Of a stretch of DNA of 10,981 nt, positions 1 to 7,988 are shown in pieces. Every line of letters begins with the position of its first letter. Positions within the stretch are counted from its first letter, which is position 1. The DNA lies in contig ML210382.1 in NCBI GenBank assembly GCA_004369085.1, positions 22,815 through 33,795 of the forward strand, given 5' to 3'. The translations under genes and the position numbers were made by a program. The stretch is from Coprinopsis marcescibilis. Taxonomy: Eukaryota > Basidiomycota > Agaricomycetes > Agaricales > Psathyrellaceae. The notes under the pieces are model-generated. The model saw only the letters and a program-made list of their open reading frames with translations. It did not search any database and had not been told where the DNA came from.

Positions 1-270
1 GTCCTGGTTTTGCTGTTATGAGGCTCTGGATGACGCTTTGACAGTCTATGTATAGGGTTAGCTTCTGATGCCCTATTAGGGCACTACCAGTCAGTATCGC
101 CATGTATGCTGCCATTACTGCTCCTACTGCTTCTGCTTTGTAGGTCGAGTGGTCTTTTTCATCTCCTAGGTGCATTCGCATTACTCGGTGTGGCTGGAGT
201 GTGTTTCCCTTGTATAGCACTGCTGCTGCTCCGACACCTCCTTTGTACCTGGAGCCGTCCAAGTAGATTC
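1..270 (-). other. RNase H domain of LINE ORF2 (partial at window edge)
   Basis: After a connecting region the frame reads IRIYLDGSRYKGGVGAAAVL, the first beta strands of an RNase H fold with Asp at 259-257. Next come STYKAEAVGAVMAAYM, with Glu at 133-131, and LYIDCQSVIQSL, with Asp at 46-44. These three acidic residues match the D-E-D core of RNase H. The last acidic residue and the preceding His loop would lie beyond position 1. An RNase H after the reverse transcriptase is typical of many Tad1-type fungal LINEs. No stop interrupts the frame from 865 to the window edge. Confidence 0.85.
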
Positions 271-879
271 GGATGGGGGCTTCGTCTCTTCTCTCCTGCT
301 CTATGGATGTCTCCCTTGTCAGTGCGATGTTGGCGTCGAAGCATGGTTGGTATCCAGCTTGTCGTGTTCGTGGGCCTATCTTTTCTACTTTTGCTGGGTC
401 TGTTTGAAATATTCTTGCTAGTAGTGTGAATGGCCCCGCATGGGCTCGTTTGCTGTCCTTTTGCCGAAATTGTTCAGTTACGATGTGGTGTAGAGGGTGG
501 CTTACTGGTAGTGTGCATGTACGTGCATACGCGCGCTGGCAGGCAGCCTTGAGGGTTACTTGTATGGGTTGTATGTCCGCATGCGCATCGAGGATGTCTG
601 ATGCTGTTGAGCGCAATGCTCCCATGATGGCGATAGCAGCCGTTCGTTGGATCTTTGCAAGGAGTTTGGTCGCTCTTACCGACCCGGTGCTTCTTCTTGC
701 CCCTGGGGCTTTTGACGGTGGTACGTACCATACGTCGATCGCGTATGTCATTCTTGGTATGCCTATTGATCTGTAGAGTTGTTTCATTAGTCGCTTGTTG
801 ATACCTTTGGCTTGGTTAGCCATTCTTCGAAATTGGTTGACCCATTTGGTGTTCTGTTCTACCACTCACATCAGGTGCT

Positions 880-1900
880 GCTGCCATGTTAGTTCTCTGT
901 CCACTATTACCCCTAGGTATTTGTATTCCGAGACTTCCTCTATGGTCTGTCCTCTTAGGATAAGCAGGGGTGCACTCTGATGGGCTGGGGTCTTTTCGCC
1001 ATTCTCGTCTGTGATACTTTGCCTGGTGCAGTGCATTACCGCCACTTTGGTGATTTCAGACCTGGAGTTGTGATTAGTTGACCATTCAAATGCGCCTTTG
1101 TCTCTTTCCATCATGTCCTGTAATGTGTTGACCGTGTCTTGAAATGTGTCGCCTACAGCAATAAGGATCGCATCGTCTACATATCCTACTGCGTCTTCCT
1201 TTTGCGGATTCCTGGGTATATTGAGCAGGTCAGCGTTGTACAGGATGTAGATGAGCATGGAGAGCGGGCATCCTTGCCCAATGCCGTTATCAATGTTTAT
1301 GAAGTCCGATTGAAAATCGTCGAAGCGTAGTTTGGTCTTTCTGTTGCTTAGCATGTTTGTGATCAGTTGGGTGTACTTTTCCGGTACTCTCCGTCGTCGC
1401 AGGTTATGTATGACTCGGTCTGTTACTGCATTTGGGAACGCGCCCTCAATGTTGAGGAACAGTATTGATACTACCTTTCATTTTCTCCATGCTGTTTTGA
1501 TCCTGTCAACAAGGTAGTGAAGTGCGTCAGTGGTGGAACGAACGGGGCGGCCACTGAAGTGCGTGTCTGGCAGCAGAGTGTTAGCTTCTATCAGTCTGAA
1601 TATGTCATCTGCAATTATGGACGATAGGAGCTTAGCGGTAGTGGATAGTAATGCTATAGGTCGGTATGCCTTGGTTTGTTGGTAGTTGGGTTTTCCAGGT
1701 TTCCTGAGGACACATGTGATGGATTCCGTCCAGCTTGAGTGGTATAGTCCTTTTTATATTGCGGCGGTGAAGATGTGGGCTAGTATGGGCGAGAGTATGT
1801 CAGCACATTCTTTGAATACAGCATTGGCAATACCGTCGAGGCCTGGGGCCTTGTATGGGGAGAGCCGTTTGATATGCTCCTTGACCCTTTCCTCGGTGAT
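880..1900 (-). other. Reverse transcriptase domain of LINE ORF2, catalytic Asp replaced
   Basis: The motifs appear in the standard order: SPYKAPGLDGI, then LRKPGKP and AYRPIALLST, the fingers motif SGRPVRSTTDAL, motif A FLNIEGAFPNA, GIGQGCPLS, the motif C box YVDDAILI, and the thumb-like YKYLGVIVD. Motif A normally reads F-L-D-I-E-G. Here the codon at 1453-1451 is AAC, so the first catalytic Asp is Asn, which should abolish polymerisation. The two Asp of YVDD remain. TAA at 1756 and TGA at 1480 fall inside the domain, and TGA at 868 falls just after it. Domain edges are approximate. Confidence 0.92.
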
Positions 1901-2290
1901 CGGCAGGGCCGGTTCTAGGGGATCTGGGTAATTAGAGTTAGTGGGAACAGTTGAGGCACTTGGTTTTGGGGGAAAGAAGGATTTGGCCAGTTTGCTGGCC
2001 TTGCTTTGATTGTTGGTTACTTCTGTGCCCCTGTTTTGGCCAGCGGGTCGTAGGGATGGCACGCGTTGGCGGCCACCATCTCCCACTGGGTTTGTTATGT
2101 ATTTGCTGATTGTCCAGATATCGTTTTCCTCTGCCGTTTCGAGGTATTCCTCCCAGTGTTCCAGCTTGGCGAGTTTGATCATGTTCTTGAATGCCGCTTC
2201 CATATTCATGAGTTTCTCCCTGTCCGCTGGATTTTCAGCTGTTCTGTATTTGTATAGTTCGTTACTCAGCTTCCCGATTTCCTTCTTTTT

Positions 2291-2322
2291 ATCTGATAGC
2301 TCTTTTATCCGATAGCTCTTTT
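2291..2322 (-). repeat. 16-bp tandem duplication breaking LINE ORF2
   Basis: Plus-strand units 2291-2306 (ATCTGATAGCTCTTTT) and 2307-2322 (ATCCGATAGCTCTTTT) lie directly head to tail and differ at one base, a T/C in a TG/CG context. The coding strand reads KELSDK from the first copy met and repeats the same bases before continuing KKEIGKLSNEL. Because 16 is not a multiple of three, the duplication alone explains the frame change between the 2507-2289 segment and the reverse transcriptase segment. Confidence 0.9.
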
Positions 2323-2569
2323 GTCCACCATCGCTTTGCTCCCGACCATCCTGTGCTTATGGGGACAGTTGTGTGTATTGTTTCTTGAAGTACATCGGTC
2401 AGAGTTTCTACCTGTGTGTTAAAGTCATTTTCGTCTTCTATTGTTGGCCATTCCTGGGTTTCTAGGAGATTGGTTAGAACTTCCTTGAATTCGCCCCAGT
2501 CGGCCATGCGGTAGTCCCAGGTGGGTCGGCGTGGAGTGGGCTCTCTGCGGAATTCAACTACTGTGACTA

Positions 2570-3367
2570 TGGGGAAGTGGTCAGTGCGGGCTGGGCGTAG
2601 CTCAGGGACTGTTTGCAGTACAAGAGTCCTTCTTGTATTCCTCGTGTGGCAAATACATTGTCAGGGCGAGTGTACTTCTTGGTGCGTTGGTGGCACAGTG
2701 TTGGGATGGCTTTTGGTAGTGTTTGGTGCATGTCGTATTCTGTAGTCAGGTCGATCAGCCGTTCTGCAGCCTCCAGTGCTGTGTTGGTGAACAGTCGGAC
2801 GTTGGCATCATCGTCCCAGAGGGGGTGATGACGGTTAAAGTCACCGCACCACATGGCCTGACCTCCGTTACCATATGTATCTTCTCTGTTTGCTTCCATG
2901 AATGAGCGTAACACATCTAGGGACTTGTCATCTTCACATGCATTGTATACATTGAATATGCTTAGCTTGTTGTCTCCGTCTCTGAATTGCACTGCTGTTA
3001 CGTCTATCGTGCCTGGTATGTTGATTTCTTGCCAAGAGTTTGTGTAGAGTTTGGTGTTTATCCATATGCCTGATCGTGGGTTGTTATTGGTATCGTGGTG
3101 TCCAGGCGGGTATACTGGCCTGTAGTGAGAGGGGGTTCGGATATTTCTGTAGTACGTTAGGCTTGGCTCTTGGAGTAGGATGACGTCCCAATCTTTGCTC
3201 AGGTAGGTGTCGTTGAGTAGGGCGAGTTGGGCAGTTGGTGATTTCGCTATGTTCAGCTGTAGGATCCGTAACCTGTTCTTGCTGGCCTTGAAGTGGAATC
3301 TGTTGTTGTCGTTACCGTTTTGTCTTGTCGTGTTTCCGTTGTGGTTATTGTTGTTGTTTCCGTTCAT
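2570..3367 (-). other. AP-type endonuclease domain of LINE ORF2
   Basis: This N-terminal domain belongs to the endonuclease/exonuclease/phosphatase family and would nick target DNA. Ordered motifs are visible: LQLNIAKS (metal-site Asn), VILLQEPS (catalytic Glu), SIFNVYNA, then MWCGDFNRHHPLWD (Asp and Asn of the DFN motif), and RPDNVF. The last catalytic motif, TDHFP, lies just past the frameshift, around 2590-2575 in the shifted frame. All the expected catalytic residues can therefore be found, although no single frame now joins them. A substantial Asn-rich low-complexity leader (NGNNNNNHNGN) precedes the fold. Confidence 0.88.
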
Positions 3368-3400
3368 GTGTTAGGTAGTGGGTGTCATTCCATTCCTATC

Positions 3401-4841
3401 TCATCTGTTAGCGTTTCCTGTGTGTCCCTTGGGCTGGATGGCCACGAATGATGGTGATTTTGATGCTAGTTTGCGTTCGCACTGGTTAGCGGGTTTCCAC
3501 CTCGCAGTGAATCCGCTGTTTGGTATTTCCCTTCGCGTGCTGGGCCAAGTCCATGGCTGGTCAGTGACGAAGTATGGTAGAAGGTTTTCTGGGTGACGTT
3601 CATCATGTTCCCCACATTTCTTTAGGAAGGTTGGGCAGGATCTGTCAGAGCTGGAGTGGTCATTGGTGTTGCAGTGTATGCATCGGCATTCATTTCTGTT
3701 GGTACAGTTGAGTGCCCTGTGTCCGTCCTTTCCGCACCCGCTGCATGTGTCGTGTTGCTGTAGGCAGTCCTTTGCGTAGTGTCCGAATTTTTGGCATTTA
3801 AGGCATTTGAGTGGTTCGTTCTTGCTCTTTTCCATTGTTCGTGCTTGACTGTGTATTGCGAGGCCTTCCTCTATGCACCTGTTTGCGGTAATTGGGTTAG
3901 TTAGTGTCAGTAACATGTGTCCTACTTGCTGAGTGGGGGCTTGTTTCTCCTTTGGCTTGATCCACCGGAGGGAGATGAGTTCTTCCTTCGGGATGTCGTT
4001 GTCTTCGAGTATTTCTGTTATTTCCTTCTCTTCATCGAACATCAGTGGAACGAATTTCACGATCATTGTGTAGTTGCGCTCGATAATCTTGGTCCTCAGT
4101 TTTTCTGCTAGTTTCAACGTGTTGTTGTCCTTCGTGAGCCAGTCGGCTCCTTCATTAGTTGACATTTCGATTAGTACTGAGGTTCCTCCCTTTTGTCGCT
4201 GTGCTGTTCGGATTCGTAGCTTGTTGTTGCCTGTTATGGCCTCTAGAGCTTCTTGAACCGCTTTCTTCAGTTGGATGTTGTCCATATCGGGTTTGAGCCC
4301 TCCGCCTTCTGGGGGGTATGGCCATAACTGTTTGGTGCTGCTTTATCGGGTGTCTGGCCATGATTCTGGCGTCCTTAGGTGAGGTGCTTGTTGCGACTAC
4401 GCTGGCATAGTTGGGGCATGTATTGCCTGGGGGGTGGGTCTTGGCAAGGTCCTCCACTATCTTTTGTATGTCATTGAGTCCGCTTCTGAGGGCAGTTTGG
4501 AGGTCGTCTTTTGCACAGTCGATTTCGTCCTTGAGGAGTGTCCTCATCTCTGTGTGTCTTTGGCTAGATGCCTCTTCGTGAGCCTGGTCTTTGGTGAGTA
4601 GTTCTTTCATCATCACTGTGACCGCGGCGAAGCAGCGATGGACTTGGATTGTCGTCATTATAGTTGACGTCCCTCCTTCGCTATACCTTCCTAGGCAGTC
4701 GATCATCGATTGCCATGAGTTCCCCTCTTCTTCTGTCTTCAGTATTCCCTCTTTGAGCAGGATCTTCCTCGCGCTGGCGGGATCGGGGATGTCGGGCTTG
4801 TCACCTTGTTCGCTTCTTCTCTGTTGTGATTGGGGGGGCAT
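3401..4841 (-). pseudogene. LINE ORF1 (gag-like, zinc-knuckle nucleic-acid-binding protein), frameshifted
   Basis: This would be the RNA-binding partner of ORF2 in the retrotransposition particle. The first part runs from ATG at 4841 and is charged and helix-prone. Near the C-terminus are three Cys/His knuckles: CLKCQKFGHYAKDC and CSGCGKDGHRALNC (both CX2CX4HX4C), then CIHCNTNDHSSSDRSC (CX2CX4HX6C). The reading frame breaks at a run of six C on the coding strand (plus-strand 4311-4316). Five C would join the upstream frame, ending in MAIPP, to the downstream frame EGGGLKPDMDN, so a one-base insertion is the simplest cause. The downstream frame then runs intact to TGA at 3403-3401. ORF2 starts 33 bases beyond that stop, which suits reinitiation or a termination-coupled start. 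Confidence 0.87.
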
Positions 4842-5021
4842 TTTTCTCTTTCTTTGTACGTATAGGTTTGGGAGCGTTGCCTTTAGGTAGGGTGTGTGAT
4901 TTATGTGATTACTCTATGATGCTCTATGAGTAGCTGAGGGCCTTCTATTAGGAACGCAGTGCGGACCAGAGGCTGTGCTACGTCGTGGTAAGAGATCAAG
5001 AGTTTCCTAAGATATAACTTA
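4842..5021 (-). other. LINE 5' untranslated region and integrase/LINE junction
   Basis: No coding sequence is seen between the LINE ORF1 start and the integrase donor at 5022. The coding strand begins GTAAGTTATATC, which continues the integrase intron, and ends with the purine-rich AAAGAAAGAGAAAAATG at the ORF1 start. The integrase exon expected next (a VHN...IERLW-like segment with the third catalytic acid) is not found here in any frame. The LINE 5' end must therefore lie in this interval. I see no clear target-site duplication, since its partner would be left of the window. A short imperfect repeat (CATAGAG, twice) lies at about 4920-4932. Confidence 0.5.
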
Positions 5022-5263
5022 CCTGCCCCAGATATAGGATCCACGTCGCTCCCCACAGTTCTCCTCCATCCATGCAGCAACAAGAATATTTTCCACTCCA
5101 TGATCACCACGGAGATGGGAAGGGACTCCATATGCCTCTGAGGCAGCCAAAAACAAGTCCAATACAGTTTCTCCACGATTATTGTTACTAGCCTGCAGTC
5201 CAGTGATTAGCCTGGAGTAACTGTCAATGAATCCGTGGATAACAATCCCCCAATGTATCAGAC

Positions 5264-5319
5264 CTGTTGATTGTTTTAGGAATTATTAGGAATAAAATTT
5301 GCTACACATGCACACTTGC
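5264..5319 (-). other. GC-AG intron inside the integrase catalytic domain
   Basis: The coding strand reads ...GGA CAG CAT G, then GCAAGTGTGC at the donor and TCAACAG at the acceptor, then GT CTG ATA CAT TGG. Splicing these 56 bases gives DGQHGLIHWGIVIHGF, which keeps the family pattern. Reading through instead hits a stop. A GT donor two to four bases downstream gives a frame with an early stop or loses the conserved residues. GCAAGT is the usual form of the minor GC donor class. Confidence 0.75.
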
Positions 5320-6055
5320 CATGCTGTCCATCATGCTGCCAGAGTGAGTTTGGTCCTGGGACTGAATATACCTGCCGGCGGATGCGGATTCTTTCAAATA
5401 CCCAATGAACAGGGTCAATCTGAAGAAGTGATTGCTGAATACATGACCTTGGCACCCAGTCTCCAATCTGCAGAAGCATTCCATGCAACATGGTGATACC
5501 GGCTTGGGGGAAGCTTTGGCGTAGGCAGGAAATTCTTTCGTCGAGCTCCTGGTCAGATAGCTGGGATACAACAGCAGTGTAAGAGATTGGATTGTGGACA
5601 TTAGATTTGCTTTGAAGGTTGTTGGGTATCAAAAGGTCAGGGTCCAACAAATCAGTGTTGTTGTTGCTAGCCTGAGTTTCGTTGGGTGTAGGAGTAGAGT
5701 TACCACCATTGCAGAGTAGGGAGTTGTCATGTGAAAATGGAGCTGGTTGTGGCTGAGCAATTCCAGAGCTAAGTAAAGCTGTCCGCACAGTATTGCGATG
5801 AACACCAAGAAATTGAGGAATAGCTGATACTGATCACAAAGTATAAGCCCACTGCAGGAAGTCCCAATCAATATGCATTGATGGTTGTCCTTGCTGGCCT
5901 GTATGAACTTCCTGGATTAAAGTTGGTCTGCCATGATGTGACTGGGTGATAGAGATTGAGTGGCCAGCACATATATCAGCTTGCATAATGGTAATGCTGG
6001 ATTCCAGAGTCTGAGCCTCCTCAGCTGGAAATAAATGTCTATACTGCAAATGGTA

Positions 6056-6112
6056 CTGTAAGCTTGATTGGGATTGACCTCTGCAAAATCAAACTTTTGC
6101 TATTGTGCATAC
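6056..6112 (-). other. Probable 57-base intron in the integrase gene
   Basis: The donor GTATGC at 6112 and the acceptor TTACAG ending at 6056 bound 57 bases in phase 0, joining HQVAQ to YHLQYRHL. The same donor hexamer is used in the dioxygenase-like gene at 9698. Removing it also removes an in-frame TGA at 6091. The segment is in frame with both sides, so an unspliced reading with a third stop codon remains possible. Confidence 0.55.
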
Positions 6113-6265
6113 CTGGGCTACTTGGTGGTCAAACTCGTCAAGATTGTCTCCAAGATGTTCCCAAAACCTGGGGTTGACTTCATTTTCCTGAGCAGCAATT
6201 TGTAGTTGGCTAACAAGGTGATGATAGCGAATTCAAAACTCGTTGAGTAGAGGACTAGTATCCAT

Positions 6266-6470
6266 AGGTGCAATGCTGAAGACTGAATGATTGATAAGGT
6301 GCTTGCCATCTGGTGCAGTGCGATCCACAAATGCAAGTCTGTATTACCTAATCATAATTTATTACCAAATCAAGTTTGTATTATATAATATTTGCTCTGC
6401 TGGTGACCGACATCATTCATATTATTGCCATTACCATACTTCAAGGGAATCTAAACCCATTATTAAAGCG
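6266..6470. promoter_or_regulatory. Divergent upstream region of the integrase gene and the unknown plus-strand gene
   Basis: These 205 bases separate two start codons facing away from each other (6265 minus, 6471 plus). An AT-rich TATA-like stretch, TTATATAATA, lies at 6381-6390, about 80 bases before the plus-strand ATG and usable on either strand. I see no other defined binding site. The promoter role is inferred from position only. Confidence 0.35.
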
Positions 6471-7780
6471 ATGGAAGGCTTTCAGAGTAAGTACTTGGTA
6501 TTTCGTTTCCAGATAACTTATATGTATTCTTATTTCAGCCATTTCTGTGACACTCGCAACTGTTGACGATCATATGCCACCGACTAATGGCAATGTACAT
6601 GGTCACCACCCACCATTTACTGGCACAGCACTTCTTTTTATGCAGTATCCAGCACAAGAAATTCAGCAAAGTCTAGAAACAAACTACATCACTCTTCAAA
6701 CTCTTATTCCCCTTCTGTCTGCTGCAATCGAAAGAAATACCATGGTACTGGGACCACATCTGCAGCCCATCGCATTGCTGCTAACAATCCCATTTGGACC
6801 AATGTCGGTTTGGGGACTTATGGGAATTGAAACCATGAGAATACCTGATTTTACCAATGCTTTTCAGAATCCATTAAATGGACATCAGATCTTGGACACC
6901 AACAGTTGTGTGTATGCGATCGCAGTAGAACATCCACTATCCTGGCAGCTCATCGCTGTTTGGCAGCCATTCTCTGGATTTAATCCATCATACCACTTCA
7001 TTGTCATTGTGGCCATACCATCTGGTTTTTGGAACCATCTAATCATCATCTGTAAGTAATTTTGCATTTATAAATGCTATATATACTGGATAGCTGAACA
7101 TTTGTATTATAGTAGAATCAAGTGGGGTTTCAGCCTTGCAACAGCCAATTGCCAATACAAATTTGGCACTAGGTGATTCCTCTGCAGATAGTGCTGGTAC
7201 TTTAACAGAATCAGCTGCACTTGCAGAAGTATTTGCTGTCTACCACATTTCCTCTTCCATGATTAGGGCAGCAACATATCAGCAACAGGGGTTAACACTT
7301 CCTGAGATGATAAATTCTTTGCGCTCGGTCTCCTGGATCTTGGCTATCTTTGGTCTTCCATCATATCAAGATGATGCTGCAGCTGAAAGTACCACCAGTT
7401 TAACAGGTGGCCACATTCTTACCTCGATTGAGATTCTTGCTCATCTTGGGTGGGTGCAGCTGACATATAAAAGGAAGGCATACAGCTATATATGGGCTGA
7501 AAGAGCTGCATTAAAGACATGGAATACAGGCAATACAAATGGTGTGTATGAGTATATCACCTTTATCTGCAAAACTGATGTATATTCAGATCACACCTGC
7601 AATTTGTACCAGAAATGGAGAGGAGTTATTTGGTTGTTCTGCAATTCCCAGTCTTACAATGCTAGTGTGCCTATTCCATGCCGCAATGCTGTGGATATAG
7701 ATGAACAGTGGGCATTTCACTTGAGCGAAAATGATATTTCATCGCCTAAGAATTCTATGATTGACCAATTTCTTGTATAG
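6471..7780 (+). CDS. Spliced gene of unknown function
   Basis: I do not recognise this protein. The start is ATG 6471 (context AAAGCGATGG). Exons are 6471-6486, 6539-7051 and 7113-7780. Introns are 6487-6538 (GTAAGT...TTTCAG) and 7052-7112 (GTAAGT...TATAG). A further 48-base intron at 7542-7589 is possible, with donor GTGTGT, a branch-like CTGAT and acceptor TTCAG. It is in phase, so both forms stay open. Without it the product is 398 residues. The N-terminal half is rich in Pro, Ile and Leu, with stretches such as PIALLLTIPFGPM and FIVIVAIPSGFW, too broken to call membrane segments. The C-terminal half is mixed, with a Trp-rich part (YQKWRGVIWLF). No stop interrupts it, unlike its neighbours. 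It is convergent with the dioxygenase-like gene. Confidence 0.65.
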
Positions 7781-7988
7781 ATTCTTATTTATGTTACTTA
7801 CTAGCAACTGGTATTCTTATATGTTTATTATCACCATCTAGTACCTCAACAACATAATTAACTTAACATGTACATGATCACTATATATATTGCTCTTATC
7901 CAGTCCTTTAATTTCAGATACAGCTTGGCTTTTTTAGCTCCTATTTATACAATTGATGTTTCAAAGATGATCCTGATTTAATTTGGAT
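7781..7988. other. Intergenic region between convergent genes
   Basis: This 208-base AT-rich stretch lies between the TAG of the plus-strand gene (7780) and the TAA of the minus-strand dioxygenase-like gene (7989). It must hold the two 3' untranslated regions. I see no clear hairpin, RNA gene or strong AATAAA signal in it. Confidence 0.5.

Larger units (their letters stand above)
1..3367 (-). pseudogene. LINE ORF2 polyprotein (endonuclease, reverse transcriptase, RNase H), multiply disrupted
   Basis: ORF2 starts at ATG 3367 with an Asn-rich leader and is cut by the window edge at position 1. It supplies the enzymes for target-primed reverse transcription. Lesions in reading order are: a one-base-deletion-type frameshift near 2600-2620, between GIQEG and TVPELRP; a 16-bp tandem duplication at 2322-2291 that shifts the frame; TAA at 1756-1754; TGA at 1480-1478; and TGA at 868-866. 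Each side of each lesion resumes recognisable protein, for example DHFPIVTVVEF after the first frameshift and KGLYHSSWTESI after the TAA. From 865 to 1 the frame is open. The long plus-strand ORFs opposite it are shadows. Confidence 0.9.
1..5021 (-). mobile_element. Degenerate Tad1-like LINE (non-LTR retrotransposon), 3' end outside window
   Basis: Two consecutive minus-strand ORFs have the layout of a fungal Tad1-clade LINE: a zinc-knuckle gag-like ORF1, then an ORF2 with endonuclease, reverse transcriptase and RNase H in that order. The 3' end, tail and target-site duplication lie left of position 1. The 5' boundary is not certain. It must fall between the ORF1 start (4841) and the last recognisable integrase sequence (5022), so the end given is an outer limit. 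The copy has two frameshifts, a tandem duplication, three stop codons and a catalytic substitution in the reverse transcriptase, so it cannot move on its own. The clade is assigned from remembered motifs, not from a tree. Confidence 0.88.
5023..6265 (-). pseudogene. DDE integrase-like gene, interrupted by the LINE
   Basis: My model has exons 6265-6113, 6055-5320 and 5263-5023. The protein begins MDTSPLLNEF, has a helical N-terminal part, then WAYTL-stop-SVSAIPQFLGVHRNTVR, which resembles a helix-turn-helix that would bind DNA. Next comes YSVPGPNSLWQHDGQHG followed by IHWGIVIHGFIDSYSRLI and SHLRGDHGVENILVAAWM, the retroviral-integrase-like fold of a fungal DDE family. The first Asp is at 5332-5330 and the second at 5105-5103. 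The catalytic Glu would be in the missing next exon. TGA at 5836-5834 is in frame inside the HTH and no plausible intron removes it. Another TGA at 6235-6233 is harmless if translation starts later. The family is recognised from memory of its motifs. A transposase role is inferred. Confidence 0.78.

Noticed and set aside
106..429. Plus-strand ORF with a Leu-rich hydrophobic product
   Set aside because: It lies opposite the intact RNase H/connection frame of the LINE on the minus strand and is a shadow of it, as are the other plus-strand ORFs between 1 and 4890.
4901..5176. 91-residue minus-strand ORF ending at 4901
   Set aside because: It is a shifted frame of the integrase exon. The correct frame reads ASNNNRGETVLDLF and SHLRGDHGVENILV, matching the DDE fold.
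6089..6091. TGA at 6091 counted as a third nonsense codon in the integrase gene
   Set aside because: It lies inside the probable 57-base intron, so it is not safe evidence of decay.
6081..6112. A 32-base intron in the integrase gene ending at GCAG
   Set aside because: It is short for this genome and shifts the downstream frame, whereas the 57-base choice ending at 6056 keeps the frame.
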